64,000 nt of DNA from Mycobacterium marseillense (GTDB lineage Bacteria > Actinomycetota > Actinomycetes > Mycobacteriales > Mycobacteriaceae): positions 5,022,001-5,086,000 of the forward strand of contig NZ_AP022584.1 of assembly GCF_010731675.1 (NCBI RefSeq), given 5' to 3'. Below are positions 24,703 to 33,063 of this stretch, piece by piece. A model generated the notes under the pieces. That model saw nothing but the letters and a program-made list of their open reading frames with translations. It searched no databases and was not told the DNA's origin. A program made the translations under genes and the position numbers. Each line of letters begins with the position of its first letter. The first letter of the stretch is position 1.

Positions 24703-26187
24703 ATGACTGAGGCTGTAAAGGTCCGCTTCGAGCCGAAGATGATGATCGACGGCAAGCTCGTCGACGGGCAGGCCGGCACCTTCACCAACATCAACCCGGC
24801 GACCGAGGAGTCGCTCGGCGAGGTGGCCGACGCCTCGATCCAGGACATGCACCGGGCCATCGACGCCGCCCGGCGCGCGTTCGACGAGACCGACTGGTCG
24901 ACCAACCGCGAACTGCGCAAGCGCTGCCTGTTGCAGCTGCACGAGGCGATCGAATCGGAGAAGGAAGAACTGCGCGAGGAGCTCATCCTCGAGGTCGGCT
25001 CGCCCCGGGCCATCACGTTCGGCCCCCAGCTGGACGCCCCGCTGGAAGACGGGCTGAAGTACCCCGCCCGGTTGATCGACGAGTACGCGTGGGAAACCGA
25101 CCTGGGCGACAAGGTCATCAGCCTCACCGGCACGCTGACCACCCGCAAGGTATGGCGGGAACCGGTGGGTGTGGTCGGCGCGATCGTGCCGTGGAACTTC
25201 CCATTCGAAGTCACCCTCAACAAGCTCGGCCAGGCGCTGGGCACCGGCAACACGGTGGTGCTCAAGCCGGCACCGAACACGCCGTTCAACGCCACCCGGC
25301 TCGGCCGGTTGATCGCCGAGAAGACCGACATCCCCGCCGGTGTGGTCAACGTCGTCACCGCGTCGGATCACTTCGTGGGCGAGGAGCTCACGCTGTCACC
25401 GAAGGTCGACCTGATCTCCTTCACCGGTTCGACGGTGGTCGGCAAGCGGATCATGGAAAAGGGTGCGGCCACCATGAAGCGGCTGTTCCTGGAGCTCGGC
25501 GGCAAATCGGCCACCATCGTGCTCGAGGACGCCGACTTCGGGACCGCCTGCATGGTCGGCATCGCGCCGTGCATGCACGCCGGTCAGGGTTGCGCCAACC
25601 CGACCCGGCTGCTGCTGCCGCGGTCCCGCTACGACGAGGGCGTGGAGATCCTCAAGAACATCTACGAGAACGTCACCTGTGGCGACCCGCAGGACCCCGC
25701 CACGCTGTGCGGTCCGGTGATCTCGCAGCGACAGTTCGAGCGGGTGACGGGCTACATCAAGAAGGGCGTGGAGGAAGGTGCCACGGCGCTGGTCGGCGGT
25801 CCCGACGCCCCGACCGGCTTCGACAAGGGATACTTCGTCCGGCCAACGCTTTTCACCAACGTCGACAACAAGATGACCATCGCGCAAGAGGAGATCTTCG
25901 GCCCGGTGCTCTCGGTCATTCCGTTCGACGACGAGGAGGACGCGATCCGGATCGCCAACGACAGCGTGTACGGGTTGGCCGGCAATGTGTTCGCGGGCTC
26001 CCTCGAGCGCGCGCTGTCGGTGACCCGCCGCATCAAGGCTGGCTTCATGGGTGTCAACGGCGGCGCCCCGTACGGCGCCGACACCCCGTTCGGTGGCTAC
26101 AAGGAAAGCGGTGTGGGTCGCCAGAACGGTGTCGCCGGGTTCGACCAGTACACCGAGGTCAAGTCGGTCGCCTACCCCGCCGGCTGA
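24703..26187 (+). CDS. Aldehyde dehydrogenase family protein
   Basis: A 494-residue NAD(P)-dependent aldehyde dehydrogenase. It has PWNFPFEVTLNKLGQALG, the cofactor loop FTGSTVVGKRIM, LELGGKSATIV with the general-base Glu, and the catalytic Cys at residue 297 in GQGCANPTR, then EEIFGPVLSVIPF. ATG 24703 has AGAAGAGAG about 8 nt upstream; GTG at 24694 is less likely. It follows the P450 by 91 nt and ends in a hairpin, so it is probably its own unit. It would oxidise an aldehyde to an acid for CoA activation. Confidence 0.92.
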   Translation: MTEAVKVRFEPKMMIDGKLVDGQAGTFTNINPATEESLGEVADASIQDMHRAIDAARRAFDETDWSTNRELRKRCLLQLHEAIESEKEELREELILEVGSPRAITFGPQLDAPLEDGLKYPARLIDEYAWETDLGDKVISLTGTLTTRKVWREPVGVVGAIVPWNFPFEVTLNKLGQALGTGNTVVLKPAPNTPFNATRLGRLIAEKTDIPAGVVNVVTASDHFVGEELTLSPKVDLISFTGSTVVGKRIMEKGAATMKRLFLELGGKSATIVLEDADFGTACMVGIAPCMHAGQGCANPTRLLLPRSRYDEGVEILKNIYENVTCGDPQDPATLCGPVISQRQFERVTGYIKKGVEEGATALVGGPDAPTGFDKGYFVRPTLFTNVDNKMTIAQEEIFGPVLSVIPFDDEEDAIRIANDSVYGLAGNVFAGSLERALSVTRRIKAGFMGVNGGAPYGADTPFGGYKESGVGRQNGVAGFDQYTEVKSVAYPAG

Positions 26188-26190
26188 GGC

Positions 26191-26209
26191 GGCGCGACCT
26201 GGTCGCGCC
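26191..26209 (+). terminator. Hairpin after aldehyde dehydrogenase gene
   Basis: GGCGCGAC (26191-26198) pairs with GTCGCGCC (26202-26209) around a 3-nt loop, 4 nt after the TGA. It is followed by a short run of C and A rather than T. Likely a terminator. Confidence 0.5.
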
Positions 26210-26289
26210 CCCAAAACGGCTGTGCCGGCGTCTTTTACGTGACGTCCGGGTGCGCCGGAACAGGCGATAGCGCGTGCGGCGAGGCAGTT

Positions 26290-26327
26290 GGTCACCGCGG
26301 CCCCACACCCCTGCGGCCGCGGTGACC
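26290..26327. terminator. Strong hairpin upstream of the thiolase gene
   Basis: A perfect 13-bp stem joins GGTCACCGCGGCC (26290-26302) to GGCCGCGGTGACC (26315-26327) with a 12-nt loop. It lies 135 bp before the thiolase start, so it may be a second terminator for upstream transcripts or an attenuator in the thiolase leader. Confidence 0.4.
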
Positions 26328-26461
26328 GCTGGGACGCGGCCTCGCCGACCCCCGATTACCGGGCGAGAAGCACCCCGGGCTGCGCCCTCCCAACCCCTTG
26401 GTTGACAATCGTGGCAAGACTCACTCGTTTTCGAAGCCCACGTGTCAAAGGAGACAAGACC

Positions 26462-27610
26462 ATGGCTGAAGCCGTCATCGTCGAGGCAGTGCGTTCACCG
26501 ATCGGGAAGCGCAACGGCGGATTGTCCGGGCTGCACCCGGCGGACCTGTCCGCCCAGGTGCTCAACGGCCTGGTCGACAGGGCCGGCGTCGACCCGGGCA
26601 TCGTCGACGACGTCATCTGGGGCTGCGTCATGCAGGCCGGCGAGCAGGCCCTCGACATCGGCCGCACCGCGCTGCTGACCGCCGGCTGGCCCGAGACCGT
26701 CCCCGGCGTGACCGTCGACCGCCAGTGCGGGTCGAGCCAGCAGTCCATCCACTTCGCGGCCGCCGGGGTGATCGCCGGGCACTACGACGTCGTCGTTGCC
26801 GGCGGGGTCGAGTCGATGTCGCGCACCCCGATGGGGGCGTCGCTGGCCAACGGCGGACGGCCGTACTCGCAGGCCTTCCTGGACCGCTACGAGGGCCAGA
26901 TCCCCAACCAGGGCATCGGGGCGGAGATGATCGCCGAGAAGTGGGGTTTCGACCGCACGGCGCTCGACGAGTTCTCGTTGGCCTCGCACGAAAAGGCTGC
27001 GGCCGCACAGGATTCCGGCGCCTTCGATGACCAGATCGTGGGCATCAAGGACCAGGACGGAAACGTGGTGCTCAAAGACGAGGGCATCCGGCGCGGTACG
27101 CCGATGGAGAAGATGGCCTCGCTGAAGCCGGCGTTCAAGGAAGACGGCGTGATCCACGCCGGTAACTCGTCGCAGATCTCCGACGGTTCGGCGGCGCTGC
27201 TGTTCATGTCCGCCGAGAAGGCCAAGGAGCTGGGCCTCAAGCCGATCGCCAAGGTGCACACCGCGTCGCTCGCCGGTGCCGACCCGGTGATCATGCTGAC
27301 CGCGCCCATCCCGGCGACGCAGAAGGTGCTCAAGAAATCCGGGCTGTCCATCGACGACATCGGCGCCTACGAGGTCAACGAGGCATTCGCGCCGGTTCCG
27401 CTGGCGTGGCTCAAGGACATCGGCGCCGACGAGAAGAAGCTCAACCCCAACGGCGGCGCGATCGCGCTGGGCCACCCGCTCGGCGGATCCGGCGCCCGGA
27501 TCATGACCACTCTGCTTTATCACATGCGGGACAAGGGAATTCGCTACGGTCTGCAGACCATGTGTGAGGGTGGCGGCCAGGCCAACGCCACCATCGTGGA
27601 ACTGTTGTGA
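26462..27610 (+). CDS. Thiolase family acetyl-CoA acyltransferase (FadA-type)
   Basis: A 382-residue thiolase performing the last beta-oxidation cleavage (3-ketoacyl-CoA + CoA to acyl-CoA + acetyl-CoA). The nucleophile Cys89 sits in VDRQCGSSQQSIHFAA. The His region is NEAFAPVPLAW, the GHPLGGSGAR block follows, and the second Cys is in MCEGGGQANA. ATG 26462 has AAGGAG 9 nt upstream; the open frame extends to 26288 but that part is unlike a thiolase. Its TGA overlaps the hydratase GTG, so the two form a beta-oxidation pair. I recall that M. tuberculosis keeps only fragments of such a pair at this locus. Confidence 0.93.
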   Translation: MAEAVIVEAVRSPIGKRNGGLSGLHPADLSAQVLNGLVDRAGVDPGIVDDVIWGCVMQAGEQALDIGRTALLTAGWPETVPGVTVDRQCGSSQQSIHFAAAGVIAGHYDVVVAGGVESMSRTPMGASLANGGRPYSQAFLDRYEGQIPNQGIGAEMIAEKWGFDRTALDEFSLASHEKAAAAQDSGAFDDQIVGIKDQDGNVVLKDEGIRRGTPMEKMASLKPAFKEDGVIHAGNSSQISDGSAALLFMSAEKAKELGLKPIAKVHTASLAGADPVIMLTAPIPATQKVLKKSGLSIDDIGAYEVNEAFAPVPLAWLKDIGADEKKLNPNGGAIALGHPLGGSGARIMTTLLYHMRDKGIRYGLQTMCEGGGQANATIVELL

Positions 27611-28398
27611 CCGAAGCGCCCGGCGCCCTGGCGGAACGCCGGGGCAACGTGATGGTGATAACCATCAACCGGCCGGAGGCCCGCAACGCGGTCAACGCCG
27701 CGGTCAGCATCGGCGTCGGGGATGCGCTCGAAGCGGCGCAAGACGATCCCGAGGTGCGGGCGGTGGTGCTCACCGGCGCGGGCGACAAGTCGTTCTGCGC
27801 CGGTGCCGACCTCAAGGCGATCGCTCGCCGCGAAAACCTGTACCACCCCGACCATCCCGAGTGGGGCTTCGCCGGCTACGTCCATCACTTCATCGACAAG
27901 CCCACGATCGCGGCGGTGAACGGGACCGCCCTGGGCGGTGGCACCGAGCTGGCGTTGGCCAGTGACCTGGTGGTGGCCGACGAGCGGGCCCAATTCGGGC
28001 TCCCCGAGGTCAAGCGTGGGCTGATCGCCGCCGCCGGTGGCGTTTTCCGCATCGCGCAGCAGCTGCCCCGCAAGGTCGCGATGCAACTGCTGCTGACCGG
28101 CGAGCCGCTCACCGCGGCCGCCGCCTGCGAGTGGGGGCTGATCAACGAGGTCGCCGCGGCGGGCTCGGTGCTGGACGCCGCGCTGGCGCTGGCCGCGCGG
28201 GTCACCGTCAACGCGCCGCTGTCGGTGCAGGCCAGCAAGCGCGTCGCCTACGGCGTCGACGACGGGGTCGTCGTCGACGACGAGCCGGGATGGGAGCGCA
28301 CCGTGCGCGAGATGCGGGCCCTGCTCAAGTCCGAGGACGCCAAAGAGGGGCCGCTGGCGTTCGCCGAGAAGCGGGAGCCGGTCTGGAAGGCCCGCTAG
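27607..28398 (+). CDS. Enoyl-CoA hydratase/isomerase family protein
   Basis: A 263-residue crotonase-fold enzyme. The oxyanion-hole segments are CAGADLKAIARRE and NGTALGGGTELALASD. The glutamate positions lie in LPEVKRGLIAAAGG. It starts at GTG 27607, overlapping the thiolase stop (GTGA), which implies translational coupling. The downstream bidirectional hairpin ends the unit. It probably hydrates the enoyl-CoA that the FadE pair makes, but the acyl chain cannot be read from the sequence. Confidence 0.92.
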   Translation: MTEAPGALAERRGNVMVITINRPEARNAVNAAVSIGVGDALEAAQDDPEVRAVVLTGAGDKSFCAGADLKAIARRENLYHPDHPEWGFAGYVHHFIDKPTIAAVNGTALGGGTELALASDLVVADERAQFGLPEVKRGLIAAAGGVFRIAQQLPRKVAMQLLLTGEPLTAAAACEWGLINEVAAAGSVLDAALALAARVTVNAPLSVQASKRVAYGVDDGVVVDDEPGWERTVREMRALLKSEDAKEGPLAFAEKREPVWKAR

Positions 28399-28405
28399 AA
28401 GCACC

Positions 28406-28474
28406 GCGAGCAGTCGCAAAAGCACGCGAAAGCACCCAAAATCCGCCGTTTTGGGTGCTTTTGCGTCTGCTCGC
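28406..28474. terminator. Large bidirectional terminator between convergent operons
   Basis: An inner 11-bp stem AGCACCCAAAA (28431-28441) / TTTTGGGTGCT (28449-28459) is flanked by an outer stem GCGAGCAG (28406-28413) / CTGCTCGC (28467-28474). T-runs follow the stem on the plus strand and A-runs precede it, so it works both ways. It is the clearest intrinsic-type terminator in the window. Confidence 0.8.
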
Positions 28475-28486
28475 GCTTCCTGCCGA

Positions 28487-29503
28487 CTAGTGCGCCAGGA
28501 CGTTGACCCCGCGGCGAAACACCGCCGGTAGCAGGGTGCACGCCGGCACGACGGCCCGGCGCACCACGGGCGGCGTGCTGGCCAGCACCAGCCCGCGGGT
28601 CAGCAGCCGGTAGTCGCGGGTGATCCGGTGCCACGCCTTCTCGTAGGACGCCGGCGTCTCGGCGGCGATGGCCTCGACGGCCGCGGCGGCCTGCTTGAGG
28701 GCGAGACTGATGCCCTCGCCGGTCAGGGCGTCCTCGTAACCCGCGGCGTCGCCGACCAGCAGGACGCGGCCCGCGACGCGCCGCGAAACCACCTGGCGCA
28801 GGGGACCGCACCCGCGCGGCTGCCCGCGGCTTGCGCCGTCCAGCTGCCGGGCCAGCCGCGGGAACCAGGCCAGATCGGGCCGGCCGCGCGACAGGATTGC
28901 CACGCCGACCAGATCGGGCTCGACCGGCGTCACGTAGGCCTCGCCCCAGCGCGACCAGTGCACCTCGACGAAGTCGGTCCACGCCGGCACCCGGTAATGC
29001 CAACGCACGCCGTAGCGTCGCGGCGTTCCCGCCGTCGTCGCGATGCCGACGTCCCGCCGGACCTGCGAATGCAGGCCGTCGGCCGCCACCAACCACCTCG
29101 CGCGCACCCCGGCGGCCGAGACGCCGTGCGCGTCCTGCCGGACGCTGGTCACCCGCGCGCGGATCCACTCGGTGTCTTGCTCTTTGGCGCGCGCGGCCAG
29201 CGCCGCGTGCAGCGTCGTGCGACGCACGCCTCGACCCGGCCCGCCGCGAAACGGCGCCTGGGCCCGCCGTCGTTCGCTCGCGTAGGCGATGCCGTGAAAC
29301 GGCATGCCGGCGGGGTCGACGCCCAGCGCGGTCAGCTCGGCCAGGCCGCCGGGCATCAGCCCCTCACCGCAGGCCTTGTCGATGGGGCCCTCGCGCGGCT
29401 CGGCAACGATCACCGAAAGCCCAAGGCGTCGAGCGTGTAACGCCGTGGCCAGGCCGCCCGGGCCGCCGCCGACGATCAGCACGTCCGCGTCGTAATCGGT
29501 CAT
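28487..29503 (-). CDS. FAD-dependent oxidoreductase (geranylgeranyl reductase / SrsC-like)
   Basis: A 338-residue class A flavoprotein monooxygenase or reductase. It has an N-terminal VLIVGGGPGGLATALHA, the motif LVAADGLHSQVRR (DG fold) and a C-terminal VLLVGDAAGYEDALTGEGIS. The length equals that of Rv1138c (recalled), annotated only as an oxidoreductase. It is the third gene of an operon after a type III polyketide synthase and an ICMT-like methyltransferase, with an ATGA overlap to the latter. In the Streptomyces srsABC cluster the corresponding flavoprotein hydroxylates an alkylresorcinol ring to give quinones, and I infer a similar role. Confidence 0.85.
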   Translation of the reverse strand: MTDYDADVLIVGGGPGGLATALHARRLGLSVIVAEPREGPIDKACGEGLMPGGLAELTALGVDPAGMPFHGIAYASERRRAQAPFRGGPGRGVRRTTLHAALAARAKEQDTEWIRARVTSVRQDAHGVSAAGVRARWLVAADGLHSQVRRDVGIATTAGTPRRYGVRWHYRVPAWTDFVEVHWSRWGEAYVTPVEPDLVGVAILSRGRPDLAWFPRLARQLDGASRGQPRGCGPLRQVVSRRVAGRVLLVGDAAGYEDALTGEGISLALKQAAAAVEAIAAETPASYEKAWHRITRDYRLLTRGLVLASTPPVVRRAVVPACTLLPAVFRRGVNVLAH

Positions 29504-30000
29504 GTGTAACCCAGAGCCGCGTCTTCCACCTGCAGACGCACCCTCAGCAACGCGGCATTGGCGAGTGTGAAGATGGCCGCGGTCAGCCACGCGGTGTGCA
29601 CCAGCGGCAACGCCAACCCCTCAGCCACCACTGCAACATAGTTCGGATGGTGCAGCCAGCGGTAGGGACCTCGTCGCACCAGCGGGGCCTGCGGCAGCAC
29701 GATCACCCGGGTGTTCCACCGCCGGCCCAGCGTCGCGATGCACCACCAGCGCAGCGCCTGGCTGGCCGCCACCACCGCCAGCATCGGCCAGCCCAGCCAT
29801 CCAATGAAGGGCCGGTGCAGCGCCCACGGTTCGACGAGGCAACCGACCAGCAGCGCGGTGTGGATGACCACCATCACCGGATAGTGCGATCGGCCAAACT
29901 CCTTGGCGCCCTGGGTAAACGACCATCGCGCGTTGCGGGTCGACACCACCAGCTCCGCGACGCGCTCGACCCCCACGGCCAGCACCAGCAGGTAATACAT
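29500..30000 (-). CDS. Isoprenylcysteine carboxyl methyltransferase family protein (SrsB-like)
   Basis: A 166-residue membrane methyltransferase with four to five hydrophobic segments. The C-terminal SAM-binding block has RRGPYRWLHHPNYVAVVAEG, typical of the ICMT/PEMT family. Bacteria lack prenylated CaaX proteins, so the substrate must be another lipid. It lies 20 nt after the type III polyketide synthase and overlaps the flavoprotein start (ATGA). SrsB of Streptomyces griseus, from the same family and context, O-methylates alkylresorcinols. The start is ATG 30000; the ribosome site is weak. Length equals Rv1139c (recalled). Confidence 0.85.
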   Translation of the reverse strand: MYYLLVLAVGVERVAELVVSTRNARWSFTQGAKEFGRSHYPVMVVIHTALLVGCLVEPWALHRPFIGWLGWPMLAVVAASQALRWWCIATLGRRWNTRVIVLPQAPLVRRGPYRWLHHPNYVAVVAEGLALPLVHTAWLTAAIFTLANAALLRVRLQVEDAALGYT

Positions 30001-30020
30001 GGCTACAGTCTTTACCAGCC

Positions 30021-31103
30021 CTACCAGGCCAGCAGCACCAGCTCGGAGCAGAACGCCGGGCCCATTGCGATCATCAGGCCGATCGAACCCGGCGCCGGCG
30101 GCTCGGCCATGTTGGCCGCGAGCACGTCGAGCACCGACACCGACGACAGATTGCCGTTCTCGCGCAACGACTTTCGGGTGCGGTCGAGGGCGTCCGCGGG
30201 CAGGTCCAACCCGTTCTCGACGGCCTCGATCACCCGGGGCCCGCCCGGGTGACACACCCAGGTCGTCACGTCGTGGGGGTGCAGACCGTAGTCGGCGAGG
30301 AAGTCGCGGACGTCGTCGCCCAGGTATTTTTCGGCGATGGTGGCGATGTCGGCGGAGAGCACGATGCGGAATCCGTCGCCGCCGATCTTCCAGCCCATGA
30401 CGTCTTCGGTGTCGGGATAGATCCGGCTCCGGGTGGCCAGCACCCGAGGCCCGGCGTGCTCGGGGCCGGCGCGGCGGGCGCCCTCGCTGATCACCACGGC
30501 CGCGCCGTCGCCGAAAAGGCTGGTGGCGACCAGGTTGGCGACCGACGCGTCGTCGCGCTGGATGGTCAGCGAGCACAGTTCGACCGCGAGCAGCGCGGCG
30601 GTGTGGTCGGGGAAGGCGCGCAGATAATCGTGCATGCGCGCCACTCCGGCCGCGCCCGCCACACAGCCCAGCCCGAACAGCGGGACGCGTTTGACGTCGG
30701 GCCGCAGCCCGACCCGCGTCGCCAAGCGCGCCTCCAGCGTCGGTACGGCGAGGCCGGTGACCGTCGTCGAAAACACGATGTCGAGCTCCGACGGTTTGAC
30801 CTTGGCCTCGTCCAGGGCCGCCAGAAGTGCCTGCTCGCCGAGGTCGAGCGCGACGTCGAGGTAGGCGTCGTTGGCCTCGGTGAAGCCGCTCAGCTCGCGG
30901 TAGCGGGGCAGCCGCAAGGCCGTGTTGCGGAACTCGACGCCGCTGCTGCGGCCGAAACGGCGGAAATCGGGCCCGGCGATGTCGGTCAGCGCGCGGATGG
31001 CCTCGTGTTGCGTGTAGCGATTGGGCGGGAACTTCACCGCCACGCCGGTGATGGATGGATATTTCACCGCGACGTCCGCGGTGCCCCCAGTGAACTTCTT
31101 CAT
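30021..31103 (-). CDS. Type III polyketide synthase (chalcone/stilbene synthase family)
   Basis: A 360-residue thiolase-fold ketosynthase that extends a starter acyl-CoA with malonyl-CoA and cyclises the product. The catalytic triad regions are visible: Cys147 in LFGLGCVAGAAG, His in WVCHPGGPRV and Asn in LRENGNLSSVS. ATG 31103 (MKKFTGGTAD) is the preferred start; TTG 31139 would add 12 residues. It heads the operon with the ICMT-like methyltransferase and flavoprotein. I infer a long-chain alkylresorcinol or alkylpyrone product. I recall no type III polyketide synthase at this point in M. tuberculosis, where Pks10, Pks11 and Pks18 lie elsewhere. Confidence 0.93.
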   Translation of the reverse strand: MKKFTGGTADVAVKYPSITGVAVKFPPNRYTQHEAIRALTDIAGPDFRRFGRSSGVEFRNTALRLPRYRELSGFTEANDAYLDVALDLGEQALLAALDEAKVKPSELDIVFSTTVTGLAVPTLEARLATRVGLRPDVKRVPLFGLGCVAGAAGVARMHDYLRAFPDHTAALLAVELCSLTIQRDDASVANLVATSLFGDGAAVVISEGARRAGPEHAGPRVLATRSRIYPDTEDVMGWKIGGDGFRIVLSADIATIAEKYLGDDVRDFLADYGLHPHDVTTWVCHPGGPRVIEAVENGLDLPADALDRTRKSLRENGNLSSVSVLDVLAANMAEPPAPGSIGLMIAMGPAFCSELVLLAW

Positions 31104-31194
31104 GCACCCGGACACGGTGCCGTGGCCGCACCGGTTCAAATCGGTCTTTGCGTCGCGCGGGTCATGACCCAGATGGTCGGGCTAGGGTCGGGGT

Positions 31195-32343
31195 ATGCGG
31201 GTTCTGGTCACCGGTGCCACCGGCTATGTGGGATCACGACTGGTCACGGCGCTGCTGGAAAACCAGCACCAGGTGGTGGCCGCGACGCGAAACCCGTTGC
31301 GGCTCAAGCGCTTCGGCTGGTTCGACAACATCACCCCGGTGACCCTCGACGCCGCCGACCCGGCGTCGCTGCGAGTGGCCTTCGCCGGCTGCGACCCCAT
31401 TGACGTGGTGTATTACCTGGTGCACGCCATCGGTCAGCCCGGATTCCGCGACGCGGACAAGTCCGCGGCCGCCAACCTCGCCACCGCGGCCCGCGACGCC
31501 GGGGTGCGCCGCATCGTGTACCTGGGCGGCTTCGTGCCCGCCGACGAGGCGTTATCCGAGCACCTGACCAGCCGGGCCGAGGTGGCCGAGGCGCTCACCG
31601 TCCCGGATGGCCCGGAGCTGGTGTGGCTCGGCGCGGCGATGATCATCGGCGCCGGCTCGACGTCGTTCGAGATGATGCGCTACGTGGGGGACCGCTTCCC
31701 GGTCATCCCGATACCGAGCTGGATGGACAACCCGATCGACCCGATCTCCATCCGTGACGTCCTGCACTATCTCGTCGCCGCGGCCGATCGCGACCAGGTG
31801 CCCGCGGGCGCCTACGACATCTCCGGGCCCGATACCACGTCGTATCGGCGGCTGCTCAAGACCTATGCCCGCATCTCGGGGCGCTGGCATACCGGCTTGT
31901 CGGTCGGCAGGGTCGACACCGGGCTGGCGTCGCTGATCACCGGCGTCGCCCTGCCGGTGCCCCCTGGACTGGCCGGGGACCTGGTCGAGTCGCTGGACCA
32001 CCCGATGGTGGCGTCTGTCAGCGACCTGCGCGAGCGGGTACCCGATCCGCCCGGCGGCCTACTCGGCATCGACGACGCCATCGCGCTGGCGCTGCGCGGC
32101 CGGTCCCATCAGCGGCCGCGCCCGGTCAACGCCCTGGCCGACCCGCACGACCTCGCCAACACCGACGCCGCCTGGGCCGGTGGCGATGCGCGACGCATCC
32201 GCCAACTCGCCCAGCGCGTCACCCCCTCCATCGCGCGGCCGACCCTGGGGCTGGTGAACATGGTCCCCGGCCCGGTTGCCGGAGCGCTTCGCGCCGGCCT
32301 CGACATCCTGATCGCCCTGACCCCGAAGGTGCGCCCCGCATGA
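31195..32343 (+). CDS. NAD(P)-binding protein, extended/atypical SDR (DUF2867-type N-domain)
   Basis: A 382-residue protein with an N-terminal Rossmann domain (MRVLVTGATGYVGSRLVTAL), then DVVYYLVHAIGQ, VRRIVYLGGFVP and DPISIRDVLHYLVAAAD. These same blocks occur in the protein encoded at 33064-34422, so the two are paralogues. This copy lacks the C-terminal beta-rich domain of the other. It is divergent from the polyketide synthase and overlaps the CPBP protease gene by ATGA. Such proteins resemble complex I assembly and nucleoside-sugar reductase folds. No reaction is assigned. Confidence 0.82.
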   Translation: MRVLVTGATGYVGSRLVTALLENQHQVVAATRNPLRLKRFGWFDNITPVTLDAADPASLRVAFAGCDPIDVVYYLVHAIGQPGFRDADKSAAANLATAARDAGVRRIVYLGGFVPADEALSEHLTSRAEVAEALTVPDGPELVWLGAAMIIGAGSTSFEMMRYVGDRFPVIPIPSWMDNPIDPISIRDVLHYLVAAADRDQVPAGAYDISGPDTTSYRRLLKTYARISGRWHTGLSVGRVDTGLASLITGVALPVPPGLAGDLVESLDHPMVASVSDLRERVPDPPGGLLGIDDAIALALRGRSHQRPRPVNALADPHDLANTDAAWAGGDARRIRQLAQRVTPSIARPTLGLVNMVPGPVAGALRAGLDILIALTPKVRPA

Positions 32344-33062
32344 GCCAGTCAACGACCCCGTACCACAGCAGCGTCTACGCCGAGTTGCGCCGCGCGGTCA
32401 CCAATGTTGCTGTGCCGCATCACGAACCGCCGTCCGTCGTGCGGCGGCGGCGCGTCGTCGTGGCGATCACACTGGTGGTCGGCGCGGTGGTGCTGGGTTA
32501 CTCGTTGCGGCGCCATCCCGGGGAGACCAGCTTCTACTGGCTGACGCTGGCGCTCGCGGCGGTGTGGACCGCCGGTGCGCTGGTCTCCGGGCCGCTGCAC
32601 CTGGGCGGCATCTGCTGGCGCGGCCGCAACCAGCGGCCGGTCATCACGGGAACCACCGTCGGCCTCCTGGTCGGGGGCGCGTTCGTCGTAGGCGGGCTGA
32701 TCGCCCGGGAGATCCCGGCCGTCTCCGACCTGATCACCCGGGTGCTGCTCTTCGCGCATCAGGGCTCGTATCTGCTGGTCGTGCTGATTACGGTGATCAA
32801 CGGCGTCGCCGAGGAGCTGTTCTTTCGCGGCGCGCTCTACACGGCGCTGGGCCGATACCACCCGGTGCTGATCTCCACGCTGCTGTACACCGCCGCGACC
32901 ATGGCCAGCGGCAACCCCATGCTGGGATTCGCCGCGATCATCCTGGGCACGGTGTGCGCGCTGGAGCGCCGCGCCAGCGGCGGCGTGCTGGCGCCGGTGC
33001 TGACCCACGTCGGCTGGGGACTGATCATGGTGCTGGTCTTGCCGCCGATGTTTGGGGTCTGA
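32340..33062 (+). CDS. CPBP family intramembrane glutamic endopeptidase
   Basis: A 240-residue polytopic protein with about six to seven hydrophobic helices. The CPBP/Rce1 motif EELFFRG (catalytic Glu158-Glu159 and Arg163) is present, and the later THVGWGLIMVL supplies the conserved His. Its ATG overlaps the stop of the upstream NAD(P)-binding protein (ATGA). It ends 1 nt before the stop of the opposite-strand paralogue. Bacterial members process or protect against small peptides; a substrate is unknown. Position suggests it corresponds to Rv1140 (recalled). Confidence 0.85.
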   Translation: MSQSTTPYHSSVYAELRRAVTNVAVPHHEPPSVVRRRRVVVAITLVVGAVVLGYSLRRHPGETSFYWLTLALAAVWTAGALVSGPLHLGGICWRGRNQRPVITGTTVGLLVGGAFVVGGLIAREIPAVSDLITRVLLFAHQGSYLLVVLITVINGVAEELFFRGALYTALGRYHPVLISTLLYTAATMASGNPMLGFAAIILGTVCALERRASGGVLAPVLTHVGWGLIMVLVLPPMFGV

Positions 33063-33063
33063 G

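Noticed and set aside
30021..31131. Continuation of the ICMT-like frame upstream through the polyketide synthase gene
   Set aside because: The open frame runs upstream by chance; the methyltransferase similarity starts at ATG 30000 and the polyketide synthase occupies the other frame.
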